From Cyathus striatus (Eukaryota; Basidiomycota; Agaricomycetes; Agaricales; Nidulariaceae), in NCBI GenBank assembly GCA_025738555.1, contig JAOVFP010000016.1, positions 186,001 to 250,000 on the forward strand: a stretch of 64,000 bases of DNA, written 5' to 3'. Under the pieces are notes generated by a model. That model was not told the origin of the DNA. It saw only the letters and a list, made by a program, of their open reading frames with translations, and ran no database searches. This document shows, in pieces, positions 35,500 through 47,497 of the stretch (position 1 is the stretch's first letter; the number at the start of each line of letters is the position of its first letter). The position numbers and the translations under genes are program-made.

Positions 35500-37620
35500 C
35501 TTGTTAAGATATAGCCGGGGAAATCAGTAGAAACATTATCTCTCCATTTATAACTGATAACCTTGTTGAACGCTTTCAGAAATCAACGCGAAGAGCGTGA
35601 GATTCGAAACCCAGACTCTAACCCCTACCATTGTAATGTATAGGCTGGTTACCATAAGATACTTACGTTTCATTAAGGTTCAGGGTAAATCAATTAAATC
35701 GAACCTGGCGCTTGCAGCAGTACATTGGTCCACCGTTGTCATTGTCAATGACTGGGTAGGACCTCGTACGTCTAAAGGGTTCAAGTCTGATGCCTGAGGG
35801 ACGTCAAGTTGGATATCGTTCAGCTTTTTCGTCCCCATTTCAACAATACTAATGTGACAAAATCGGATACGCTGCATACAGTGCTACTACCGATGCTCCT
35901 GATTAACCGCTGACAACGCAGCAACTCTATTGGCTCTAAATATGCTCTTTCTACAAATGCGCCACATCAGAGTGGGGGCCATCGTCCGCGGGATTCCATC
36001 CCCATCTCTTATTTTTTAAACCCCTTCGTTTCTTCCACTCTTTCTCTCCATCTGATACATTGTAATTTTTATCGTTGTCTTCTCCGAGTCTTACATAGTG
36101 ATGTCTACGGCGGTTGAGCAACTCCTTTAAAGGATAAAACATAGTGTGTATCACACTTATTATATGAATGTCTTCAGCGAGTACGTCCCTCTTGTATTAT
36201 TTTTTATGATAAGACATACATGATCGCAATGCATATTGTGTGCTACAGTTGCTTGATACCTTTAAAGTATGGTGGTGGTTGGCGGAACTGCAGGCTAGAC
36301 TGAGAATTCCCACGCTAGATACGCTTATGGACCTAGGTCCATCGGTACGCGGTGTACGTGCGAACGTGCGGGCCCGGTGCGGCCACGCCTGGTCTTGTGC
36401 AGGCCAGCACGTAAATATTCCCACTACCTTTTAAGGTAGTAGGGTTATGGGGTGCACCAGATTCTTGCGGTTATGCGGGGAATTTTATGCTGTGCAGTTG
36501 AGTTTACAGCTGTTTGCTGAATGATGTAGCACCCAAGTGTAAGCGTCTAACTTTACAGGTCTCAGTCTGTACTGATCCAGATGATACTTAGTTCCCCAAC
36601 AGCTCCTCTTTGTCAATGAAAGCCACTTGCAAGTCACTTAAATAAGTTTTCTACACATTGATGGAGTACGGCTGGGCTTTGAATGGACGCAGATCACCAA
36701 AACGCAATCATTTCGTATGCAGTCAGTGGTAAGTGGGCTGTATATATGTCCATTATATTCTGAGTAGTTTATGTCACTGTAGGTACTCAATGCTGCTTGC
36801 TCTGTCCCTTGATAGTACTCCATATCTCGATGTTTTCAAAAACCAGTCAGTGCTGAGAGATTATTGCACTTTACCGAAGGCCTACTAGAGCTAATGTATT
36901 CTTTCTCACTGTGCAATGCAATAATTACCATAGATAATGTGTAAATACATATGGTTCGCTCTTTTCAGTGAAACCTTCCGACTGCTGAGCGCTGAATATC
37001 CAAGTCTTCTGAGTGTCTGAGACTGAGTGCGCGCTCCTGCCACCCCTCCCTTGGAATCAGGGAGTCCCTGATTCCAAGCTGTAATCTTCAATAGCTGGTT
37101 ATCAGACTAGACCTAAATTCCTACTATTCGACACCACAGCCTACAGGCATGCCCATTAAATGTTTGAAAATTACTAGGTTATTTGTTCTACCTTTTTATG
37201 CTACACAGTTGTATTCAATATTAAAAAAAAATTGTAGCTACTTAAGCAATAAGCACTGAGTACTGATCGATGATCACGGAATACTTAGGTACTAGGTAGT
37301 GGGCTATGCCGGCGTGAGCCAGCCCTAGGATTTATAGTTATAAAAGTTACCATATTAAATTTGTGATGTTAAAGAATTTACAAGACTATACTTCACTTGA
37401 CGCGCTTGGCAAATTAACTACGTATATTCATGGCAGCAATCCCTATCTTATCTATACTATGATAAGATTTTGTACACTGCATCTGATGTTAATCAACCTC
37501 GGGTACAGTTGCGTTCTCACACATGTGGGATTTAGTTACTACTTGCTGTAAGGTTAAATAGTGAGAGCGATGGATCGAAAGGGGTGCCTACTCCTTCTAT
37601 TGACACACGTTGCTGATTTA
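35500..37620. other. Intergenic region, 2.1 kb
   Basis: No gene is supported. It holds two perfect short inverted repeats: CTACCTT/AAGGTAG around 36423-36440, and a 27-bp palindrome at 37053-37080 with TTGGAATCAGGGA arms. Neither has the downstream T-run of a terminator, and eukaryotic genes would not need one. Confidence 0.35.
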
Positions 37621-37624
37621 AAAT

Positions 37625-40600
37625 ATGACTTCCCCGCAGGGTGTAGCTGTGGTTACTGGATCATCCCAAGGGATCGGAAAAGCCATAGCGCTGAAGCTTG
37701 CAGACAATGGTTTCGACATACTTATAAACGACCTTGCATCCGAAACCAAAGCTCTTCAAGATGTAAAAGACACAATCGTAAAAAAAGGCAGGCGTTGTAT
37801 TACCTATATCGCTGATGTTTCAGTGGAGTCGGAAGTCGTTAGCATGATGAAGTTTGTCGTTGAGGAACTAGGAGGAATCGACGTAGTAAGTTCACCTCTG
37901 TATCCTAGTGACGATGCTCCTCAGTGCTGACATGACTCTGAAAAGATGGTTGCTAATGCTGGGATAGGAGCGGTTGTGTCAATCCTCGATGGTGAGAGAT
38001 TCATTCTTGTACTATTACAACTTCAGAAGGCATGATTACACTCCATTTTAAAATTTAGAAACTGTCGAAGATTGGGACAAAGTCTTTTCTGTCAATGCTC
38101 GTGGAACGTTCCTGTGCTACAAATATGCTGCTAAGCGCATGGTAGAACAAGGAAGAGGGGGAAGAATTATTGGTGCATCATCGATGTATGGGAAAAGAGG
38201 TTTGTGCAAAAAGAATTTGACTTTTACGACGAAACTAATGCTCTGAAAAGGGGAGGCAAACGCAGGAACGTATTGTGCTACAAAGTTTGCAATTCGAGGG
38301 CTTACACACAGTGCTGGTAAGTCAACCAAGAATTTCCAGGACATAACGTTCTCTCATGCCCATTCAAAGCTGCTGAGCTAGGGAAGTATGGTATCACAGT
38401 AAATGCTTACGCTCCAGGTAAGCTATGAAGTTTCGCTGTTGCTTGGTTGCTGTTAATCATTCGACGCACGGCAGGGGTTGTCAACACCAACCTTCGTAAG
38501 TCTCTTCGGATTCATTGGTATTTAAACGGGCCGTCAACTTTTCGAGTTCCCGGTAACTCGAATGGAATTCGACTGGAACTCGACTGGAACTCGACTTCGG
38601 AACTTACCTGTAACTCGAAAAATGTAAATTGTATGGTTTATGACAGAGATTCCAACACTGCTATGGATTACTAGATTAATGTTCACTTACTATTGCGCCT
38701 CCGCGCTCGTTATTTCCCACGCCCCTGAATGTCGATCATTAATTTGATCTGATGCCTCTGCCTCCATCAAATTGATCAATGAGTGCCGCACATTGTTTTC
38801 CGCGGTGCATTTGATCGCATTCATGTGCCGCGTCATTGTCATAAACAGTGAGCACCCATTTTTTTCATTTCTAGTCGAGTTCATGGGCGATTCCTCCCAA
38901 TTTTTTTGTGAATACAAATTTATATTAAATACATCGACAGTACAGCTAAATTACCTATGAAATAGTATGAAAAGCTGAAATTATTATTATTCATGTTATA
39001 TTTTCTGTAAGCACAGTACATCATGTTTATGCAACCAAGATGTTATATTACATGCAAAATAACTAACTTCATATTGTAAAAAACAAATCACAGGAAGAAT
39101 CCAAAAACTGAGAGAAGAATGCACAAAATACGTGCTCATTGTTGAGCATGATGATGAAAGAAGTGCGACGCGATCACCATCAATGCATCAGAAGCGAGTG
39201 GAGTTATCGGGGATTTGATGGCTGATGTGATGGCGCTATTTTTACACATCCCTGGCGGCAGGGGTGGGCATGGTAAACAACAAGCTAAGGGATCACGACA
39301 ACAATGAGCATGATAATAAAGTATGGGTTTTTTGTAATGGAATTTGAGGAACTTAAAGTAGGAACTTAACTGGAACTCAACTGGAACTCGAATGGAACTC
39401 GACTCAAATTCGAGTGGAGTTGAGTTGTCATTTACTACTCGAAGGTAACTCGATGGTAACTCGACTGACACTCGAATTTAGCTTAAGTGAGGAAGTCGAT
39501 GGAACTTAACTTTTACTCGAAAAAAAATAAGCGAGGAACTCAACTCGACTCAATGGAACTTAACTTTCACTCAAAAAAATAAGCGAGAAACTTAACTTTA
39601 CTCAAGGGAACTTAACTTTTACTCGAAAAATAAGCAAGTTGTATACCTGTATTGTATGAGTACCTTACAATAATTATACAGTAGTTTGTGTTGTTTCCCG
39701 CCCCCCCGCTCGCTATTTCCCACGCCTATAATTCAATGTTTATTCATTTCTTATTAATTGCACATTCTCATTGTTGCCCGCACCTCCGCTCATAATTTCC
39801 CACGCTTTCGCTTAACATATCGCGCCTACATACTTTCGCGCTCAATGTTTCCCACACTCTGCTCATTGTTGCCCGCACCTCCGCTCATAATTTCCCACGC
39901 TTCCGCTATCATTCTGATCTCTACTTATGCTATCCCGCCCTCCCACTCATGATTTCCCACGCTTCCGTTATTATTCTGCTGTTCACTACTGTCCGCTTTC
40001 CGCTCAGCATTTCCCACGCTTTCGCTTCTCCTCTAATCCGCTCGCAATTTCCCGCGCATTACATCATTCCCGCCCTCCCGCTCATAATTTCCCACGCCTC
40101 CGCTTTTCACTTCTGATGCTCACTGCTGTCCACATCTATTTCCCACGCCTCCGCTTCTACTGTTCACTGCTGTCCGCATCCCCGCTCAACATTTTCTCAC
40201 GCTTTCGCTTATCATTCCGACCTCTGTTCGTTATCTCCCACCCTCTTGCTCATAGTTTCCCATACCTCCGCTCTTACTTTCCCACACAATTAATACACTT
40301 TTCCAACAAATCACTTAATCTACTGTAAAATGCATGGAACATATTATTATAAAAGACTAAATACATATGTAACTCGCATTTTTTATAATTTTATTTGCAT
40401 TATTACTTAATATAATATGGTCTACTATGTGTATAACAACTTACATTAAGTGATGCAAAAAGATTGAAAGAAAAAGAGCAAGGACTGAGCTAAAATTTTA
40501 AGAAAAGACTTGCTCACTGTTAAGGATGATGACTAGGAAGAGTGCCCATCAACAATCCCGCAATGTGTTCACATGTTGACGTCGCAGTGATGAATATTTG

Positions 40601-41571
40601 TGTTGATGTAAGTGATGGATAGTACAACACATGTGCAAATGTGTGTAAATAAAGGCGGGCGGAGTGCGTGGGAATTGTTGAGCAGAGCTGTAAAAAACAT
40701 TAGGCGGGGGTATGGGAATGATTAGTGTATATTTATTGTACATTTGAATTTTTGAAACTAGAATATTCAGAACTTGACTTACACCTGATTGGAACTTAAT
40801 ATAACTCGAAGGAACTCGACTTTCACCAAAAAAAACTTAGTGAAGAACTTAAGTTCACTCAAAAAACTTAACTTTAACTCGAAAAAATTAACAGGAGCTC
40901 GAAATATTAGCATCCCCTCTACTTGACTTGAGGGAACTTGACTTTCACTCAAAAATTACAAGTGAGTAACTTAACTTGACTCAAAGGAACTCAACTTTCA
41001 CTCAAAAAAATAATATGTGATGAACTTAAGTTTACTCGAGGGAACTCGACTTTTTCAAAAAAAAAAAAGCAAGGAACTTAAGTCCACTCGAAATATGAAA
41101 AGGCCACTCAAGGTAACTCAACTTTGACTCGAAAAAAATAAGCGAGCTCAAAAGTGGAACTCGACTGTAACTTAAGTGAGACTCGAGTTTGACTCGAAAA
41201 ACTCGACAGGAACTCGAAATGTTAGCAGCCCGTATTTAAACACCACACCTTACTAAGAGTTCGATGTCAGTCGTAAAGGCGATAGGAGAGGAAATGAATG
41301 AGTCATATATAAAACGTGTAAGTCGCCAGCTTTCGTCAAAGACATATCTCATTCCTTCCGCACCTTTTTTCCAAATAGGAAGTTGAAAGCACAGCAGTCG
41401 GAAGAGTCGGAGAACCAGAGGATGTAGCAAACGTCGTATCATTCTTGGCTTCGAAGGCATCTGGATTTATCACAGGACAAGCTGTATGTCACATATTTCA
41501 CATAAAATGACTGACAATCTAACAGGCACTTAAAGATATCTGTCAATGGAGGCTCCAAAGTATTCGACTAG
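37625..41571 (+). CDS. Short-chain dehydrogenase/reductase A (intron carries MULE-like insert)
   Basis: Starts [15 protein letters not shown] motifs are all present: GSSQGIGKA for the cofactor loop, VANAG, the Ser in [10 protein letters not shown], and YCATK (Y-x3-K) as catalytic pair; the C-end reads ASGFITGQA, then [11 protein letters not shown] and stop at 41569-41571. About ten short exons share boundaries with paralogue B. The family includes diacetyl/acetoin reductases and butanediol dehydrogenases, which this resembles, but the substrate cannot be fixed from sequence. A 2.7-kb element lies inside the intron that follows VVNTNL. The donor GTAAGT (38506) and an acceptor-like TTACTAAG before SSMSVV are both intact, so the gene could still be expressed if that intron is removed. 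Confidence 0.8.
38528..41231 (+). mobile_element. MULE-like element copy 1, in SDR A intron
   Basis: Ends are GGGCCGTCAAC and GTTAGCAGCCC, imperfectly inverted. The element is flanked by an exact 10-bp repeat GTATTTAAAC (38518-38527 and 41232-41241); target duplications of 9-10 bp point to the Mutator superfamily. Near both ends are dense words AACTCGA, AACTTAA and GGAACTCGACT, in opposite orientation at the two sides. The core is the TTTCCCACGC module, present twice. No transposase frame exists. Confidence 0.75.
39690..40290 (+). repeat. TTTCCCACGC / CCGCTCA array
   Basis: About a dozen degenerate units of roughly 45-60 bp, each with TTTCCCACGCYTYCGCT and often followed by CATAAT or CAATGTT, make an irregular minisatellite. 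It forms half of the core of the MULE-like element. Related arrays occur at 44820-45420, 11370-11470 and, inverted and decayed, 270-590. Confidence 0.75.
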
Positions 41572-41994
41572 CGACTAAGTAGTAAGAGATACCGTGATCT
41601 TATTTTCCGAGTGTCGGACATGTGCCGGAGAAATACGATCCCCTTCGTCCAAATTCATACACCTAGATACCCCATATATAAAATGTTATTCTCATGATAC
41701 AGTCGGTTATTTATCTACCAACCTAACGACGAGGATTAATCGATGAGTTCTTCCGACGGAGGTCAGCCTATTGCTCATTTGACGCAAACATGATTTCTCC
41801 TGGAGTCATTACCGACCTTGTTACCTACATACTTGTTGTCATTCGTGCAGTGCATTGCAATCATATGAAAACACAACAGAAGCCACTTAAATGCCGTTTA
41901 AGCTAGTTTCTCACCCCTGTGTTACTTTTATATAGAAGACGCAGAAGGTTTGTCAACAGAATCCTTCCCTTCAAATCCATTCCACACATAAACC

Positions 41995-43211
41995 ATGAGC
42001 TCTTCGCAAGGTGTTGCTGTCATCACTGGATCATCCCAAGGAATCGGAAAAGCTATAGCACTAAGGCTTGCTGATGATGGATTCGACATATTACTAAATG
42101 ACCTTGCATCGGAAAGCAAGTTTCTCCAAGAGATGAAAGACACAATTACAAACAAGGGCAGACGTTGTGTCACCTATACCGCTGATGTTTCGGTGGAATC
42201 GGAGGTTATCGGTATGATGAAGTTTGTGGTAGAAGAACTTGGTGGAATCGATGTGGTATGTCTCCATAACTCCAATCTTGCACGTGATGACTATGGAAAC
42301 TGACGAGGAAATCAATAAGATGGTTGCCAATGCTGGTGTTGGTAGTATGGGGTCGATAATTGACGGTGATGATCGCAGCTTATTATGAAATGGAGAGAAG
42401 GCCTGATGTTATATTACGAATAGTGACGGTGGAAGAGTGGGAAAGAGTATTTTCTGTGAATGCTCGGGGTGTATTTTTATGTTATAAGCATGCTGCAAAA
42501 CGCATGATAGAACAGGGACGAGGGGGGAGAATCATGGGAGCGTCGTCGATGTATGGGAAACGAGGTCAGCGGGGGCATACAATTGTTGTCATTAACTAAA
42601 TTCAGAACAGGTGAACCGTCGGCTGGAACATATTGCGCTACAAAATTTGCTGTACGAGGACTAACTCACAGTGCCGGTAGGATAACTAGCACTTATAAGT
42701 GGAACTTGTTAATTCTTCATAATAGCTGCTGAGCTGGGAAAATATGGTATAACTGTCAATGCATATGCGCCCGGTGAGCAATAGAGTAAGTTTACAGTGA
42801 CGGTTCTGATCAGCGCATTGACACAGGAGTTATCAACACAACTATTGGTAATTTGTTGTTAGCAGTTTTCATCATCATATATGTTTATGTGTTTCTGTAG
42901 CCTTAAAGGCGGGAGGAGAAGAAGCAAGTGCAGCATTTTTTAAACGGGTATGCAAACGCAAGCCTTTTTAACGGGCCGGGTATATAAATATTAATTTCAA
43001 TCTCCGTTACATAAACAGGAAATTGCGGACACGGCTGTAGGCCGAGCAGGACAACCAGAGGAGGTTGCTAATGTGGTTTCGTTTCTGGCTTCAAAAGCTT
43101 CGGGATTTATTACTGGCCAAGCCGTACGTAATCTATTTCATGCTGAGACAACCTGCCAACGTCTGTTTACAAAAGATATCTGTTAATGGAGGCTCTAGAG
43201 TTATGGACTAG
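41995..43211 (+). CDS. Short-chain dehydrogenase/reductase B
   Basis: Intact paralogue of SDR A, starting MSSSQGVAVITG. It has [35 protein letters not shown] and [13 protein letters not shown]; the end reads ISVNGGSRVMD with stop at 43209-43211. A TATATAG promoter-like site lies about 65 bp before the start (41928-41934). Exon borders match SDR A: splits after GGIDV, around MVANAG, after YGKRG, after HSA, after YAPG, after INTTI, after FFKR and after GQA. The small insert corresponding to the SDR A transposon intron is only about 45 nt here. It is cytosolic by lack of a targeting segment, with an NAD(P)-dependent keto-reduction or alcohol oxidation role by family. Confidence 0.85.
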
Positions 43212-43708
43212 GATCCGAAAGTGATAAGTATGGATCTTATCGCTGCTCGGATTATTATGTACCTCAGGCTTGTGAGTAATAAAAAGCAAGTCTCGAAATA
43301 GCGTAATTTGTTGTTCAATACGGAACTGTAAGTAAGTATGTCAGGTGCACATAAGCATTTCGGTCTAACTTTCTATTGTTCGTGGACTCAAATGTATAGC
43401 ACATATACTGGGTAACATTTGACTATTTTGACATGATTACGGTACATGTTTAGAAAATTGAAGGTGATACATATTCTGTTTTCATTTGTACAGAGTACAT
43501 GTATTCATTTCACTCCTCCACTGGTTACAGACAAGTTATAGTTTGTATGTATTTCCTCTGAACACTACAAAATGTAGGAGGCTAGCTAGCTAGTTGTACA
43601 CGATCATGCTCATAATTGTTCTGTTAATTAAAATGAGCTTGGGCATGTGCGTGAAATTAATACATATTCACACCTACATTGAAGTGTGGCTGCTATTATA
43701 CTTAGTAG

Positions 43709-45970
43709 GGGCCGTCAACTCTTCGAGTTACCGGTAACTCGAATGGAACTCGACTGGAACTCGACCGGAACTTAACTTAGGAACTCACCTGTAACTCAAA
43801 AAATGTAAATTACCTGAATTTGTATGGTATATCACAGACATTCCAATGCTGCTATGGATTACTAGATTAGTGCTCACTTACCATTGCGCCTCCGCGCTCA
43901 TTATTTCCCGCGCCCCTGAATGCTTATCATTAATTTGATCTGATGCTTCTGCCTCCATCAAATTGATCAATAAGTGCCGCATGTTGTTTTCCATGGCGCG
44001 TTTGATCGCATTCATACGGCTCATCATTGCCATAAACAGTGAGCACTCATTATTTTCATTTCTGGTCGAGTTTTTGGGCGATTCCTCTCAATATTTTTGT
44101 GAACGTTAATGTATATTAAATGCTTCAACTCTACAGCTAAATTACCTATAAAATAGTATGATAAGCTCAGATTATTAGTATTGATGTTATATTTTATGTA
44201 AGCACAGTACATGATGTTTATGCAACTAAGATTTTGTATTACATACAAAATAACTAGCTTCATATTGTAAAAAAAAAATTACAGGAAGAATCCAAAAAGT
44301 GAGAGAAGAATGCATGAAATATGTGCTCACTGTTGAGCATGATGATGGAAGAAGTGCGACATGATCACCATCAATGCATCAGAAGCAAGTGGAGTTATCG
44401 GGAATTTGATGGCTGATATGATGGCGCTATTTTCACACATCCTTGGTGGCAGGGGTGGGCATGGGAAACAACGAGCTAAGGGATCACGACAACAATGAGC
44501 ACGATAATAAAGTATGGGTTTTTTGTAATGGAATTTGAGGAACTTAACTAGAACTCAACTGGAACTCAAATGGAACTTGACTCAAATTTGAGTGGAGTTG
44601 AGTTGTCATTTACCACTCGAAGGTAACTCGATGGTAACTCAACTGACACTCAAATTTAGCTTAAGTGAGGAACTTGATGGAACTTAACTTTTACTCGAAA
44701 AAAAATAAGCAAGGAACTCAACTCAATTCAATGGAACTTAACTTTACTCAAGGGAACTTAACTTTTACTCGAAAAATAAGCAAGTTGTATAATGAATACC
44801 TTACAATAATTATACAGTAGTTTGTGTTGTTCCCTGCCCCCCCGCTTGCTGTTTCCCATGCCTATAATTCAATGTTTATTCATTTCCTATTAGTTGCACA
44901 CTCTCATTGTTGCCCGCACCTCCGCTCATAATTTCCCACGCTTCCGCTTAACATATTTCGCTTACATACTTTCGTGCTCAATTGTGGAGGAGGATATTTG
45001 CTTGGGGGTATCCTCTTGACAAAGAAATAATGCGAGTGGGAAGACGTCTGTCTGTCCCTTCAGATCCAGTGAGAGAGAGAGAGAGAGAGAGAGAAAAGGG
45101 GGGAATGTGAAGCTGGATTTCTCAAGGCGTATGTACAATGGTTATGTAGGTATGCGACACAAGGTAAACAGGAGTATGTAAGGAGTGAGGTAACAGAAAT
45201 GAAAAACACATTTTTATCATGCAGGCAGAATGCCTGCTCTACACAATGTTTCCCATGCTCTGCTCATTGTCATCCGCACCTCCACTCATAATTTCCCACA
45301 CTTCTGCAATCATTCTGATCTCTACTCATACTATCCCGCACTCCCACTCATGATTTCCCACACTTCTGTTATTATTCTGCTGTTCACTCCATCTGCTTCC
45401 CACTCAGCATTTCCCATGCTTTCGCATCTCCTCTAATCTGCTTGCAATTTCCATAAAGGCAGGCAGTGTGGGTGGGAATTGTTGAGCAGAGTTGTAGAAA
45501 ACATTAGGCAGGTGGGGGTATGGGAACAGAGCAGTAGTTATAGTAGTGATTAGTGTATACTTACTGTACACTTGATCTTTTGAAAATTGAATATTTGGAA
45601 CTTGACTTACACCTGATAGGAACTTAATATAACTCGAGGGAACTCAACTTTCATGAAAAAAAACTTAGTGAGGAACTTAAGTCCATTCAAAAAACTTAAC
45701 TTTAACTTGAGAAACTTAACAGGAACTTGAAATGTTAGCAGCCCCTTTCACTCAAAAAAAATAATAAGTGGTGAACTTAAGTTTACTTGAGGGAACTCAA
45801 CTTTTCCAAAAAAAAAAGTGAGGAACTTAAGTCCACTTGAAATATAAAAATGGCCACTTGAGGTAACTTAACTTCGACTCGAAAAAGGTAAGCGAGCTCA
45901 AAAGTGGAACTTAACTATAACTTAACTGTAACTCGAAAAACTCGACAGGAACTCGAAATGTTAGCAGCCC
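43709..45970 (+). mobile_element. MULE-like element copy 2
   Basis: The same ends and layout as the element in SDR A, flanked by an exact 9-bp repeat ACTTAGTAG (43700-43708 and 45971-45979). The target ACTTAGTAG is present once in the GCGTGA element at 28.25 kb (TACTTAGTAGTACTTAC), supporting the boundaries. Many CpG sites of copy 1 read CpA or TpG. A solo LTR interrupts the array at 44983. Confidence 0.75.
44983..45243 (+). mobile_element. Solo LTR
   Basis: A 261-bp insert beginning TGTGGAG and ending CTCTACA, the TG...CA form with a short inverted repeat expected of LTRs, flanked by CAAT on both sides. The MULE-like copy 1 has an uninterrupted GCTCAATGTTTCCC at this point. It contains a (GA)12 run at 45071-45094. 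The LTR remnant at 6885-6936 plus 10171-10235 is from the same family. Confidence 0.75.
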
Positions 45971-47393
45971 ACTTAGTAGTACTACCCATTCCACATGTAA
46001 GTGAAGTCAAATATAAATACTTTATTTAATCTTATAAAAATAACGACTCATACCATGAGCATGAAGTGAGCATGGGTTGACAGACTTTGAGCGTGAAAGT
46101 TCAGACCCTGTGCGTGAATTTATGGACCCTGTGCGTGAGGCATCGACCCTGAGCGTGAAATAAAATCTTGAGCGTGATGTGAGCGTGCACGTTCAAGCTT
46201 GAGTGTGAAAATTAATTTTTATTCTTCAATTTCTGAGTGTTTATCATGTTTAAAATTTTACCTGTGGTGACAATAACACTACAATAGTACAGTACAAGTA
46301 TATACACTTGATTTACAATTAGTTCAACTTAGAAATAGGCCTTTTACAACTAGTAAATATATCTTGAGCATGAAAATTTGGCACTGAGCGTGGCACACTC
46401 AGGCACGCTCACTTTTGTGTGGGCCCGGTAAAATCTACGTGCCCGAAACATGTAACTATTGATAGTTTGAACATGTACTATTCTGAAAACATGCAACAGT
46501 TGGTAATTTTGAACATGTAATGTATGTGATCAGAAAACATGTATCAAATTCTGGACAAAATTTTCGAAAGGTGTAACAGATTAAGAAAATTTATTGAAAC
46601 ATGTACTATGTAGTTTCACTGAAAATCACCAAACATGTATCAATTTGGAACGTTACCCAGTATATGACCATTTTTTGATCAATTTCAGTACATGTTTTTC
46701 TGAAGAAAAGAAAAAGTGGTACATGTTATATATTACAGGCCTACAGGAAATCCAGTTGAGTGTCACTCGAATGTCACTCGAATTGTGCTCGCTTAAATAT
46801 CTTGCTTAATTTTAGTGGCTTAATTACATTATTTATGTACTTGTTTGCTACTCTGGTGTATTAAACTGAAAAAATAGAGTAAAAAGCGCAATAAATGAGC
46901 TAGTAATGGTATAATATTTTTCTCACTGTTACATATGTCGCTCAAATGTCACTCGAATACTACTCAAATGCAACTTGAATGTTACTTGAATTTTCACTCG
47001 AATGTGTCACTCGAATTTGCTTGCTTAACTTACTTAATTTTAAATTTAATTGTACTTCATGAGTACTTCGCTCTCATCTGCCTTCCTGCTCAAAAATGAC
47101 CATACATGTATCAATTTGGAACGTTACCCAGTATATGTGCCATATATCCATCCAATTCCATACTCGGTACACCGTAATGCATGACATGCATGATACCTGA
47201 GAACACCCAAAAATGCCTGATCCAAGAATGTCAAGTTTTATCCGCACGCAAAAATCGTAGAAATCGTGAGTTTTTTATTCGGAAGTTGGTACAGACATAA
47301 CCAAAATGAGTATTTTTACTAGAAATTGGATCATTTGATTATCCACACGATCTAAGTATAGCTTTAATAAAACTCAAATTTCCAATGTGGCAG

Positions 47394-47497
47394 GTCAAAG
47401 CGGCGTGAGTATAGCCCTTGTTAATCATCTCGAACTATTGCTTAGCTTATCTTGGCTTATCGAGATTTCTATAAACGGTGGTTCTTTCTGTAATTGA
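47394..47497 (+). pseudogene. 3' remnant of an SDR gene
   Basis: A GGCAG acceptor, the exon GTCAAAGCGGC, a GTGAGT donor, then after about 55 nt ATTTCTATAAACGGTGGT leading to a stop match the last exons (GQS / ISINGG) of SDR C. Nothing upstream resembles the rest of the gene. It is a leftover of a fourth SDR copy, 0.7 kb before SDR C. Confidence 0.65.

Larger units (their letters stand above)
43628..46447 (+). mobile_element. GCGTGA-repeat element copy 2, with nested insert
   Basis: The 5' part GGGCATGTGCGTGAAATTAA and the 3' part with TTGAGCGTGA and CTGTGCGTGA words (46070-46200), ending CTACGTGCCCG, match the element at 28155-29352. The MULE-like copy 2 (43709-45970) interrupts it about 80 bp from its left end. 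With that removed the element is about 0.55 kb. It has no coding potential. Confidence 0.6.
43399..47140 (+). mobile_element. Composite DNA element with GCACATATACTGGGTAAC ends
   Basis: The 18-bp sequence GCACATATACTGGGTAAC at 43399-43416 recurs as its exact complement at 47123-47140, enclosing 3.7 kb. A second partial copy of the right end occurs at 46650-46668. ACATGTA words are frequent just inside the right end (46450-46730). The interior contains the GCGTGA element, the MULE-like copy 2 and a solo LTR. No target duplication was resolved. After removing nested inserts under 1 kb remains, so it is non-autonomous. Confidence 0.55.

Noticed and set aside
37053..37080. 27-bp palindrome as a transcription terminator
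   Set aside because: No T-run follows and such terminators are bacterial; it is kept only as a short inverted repeat.
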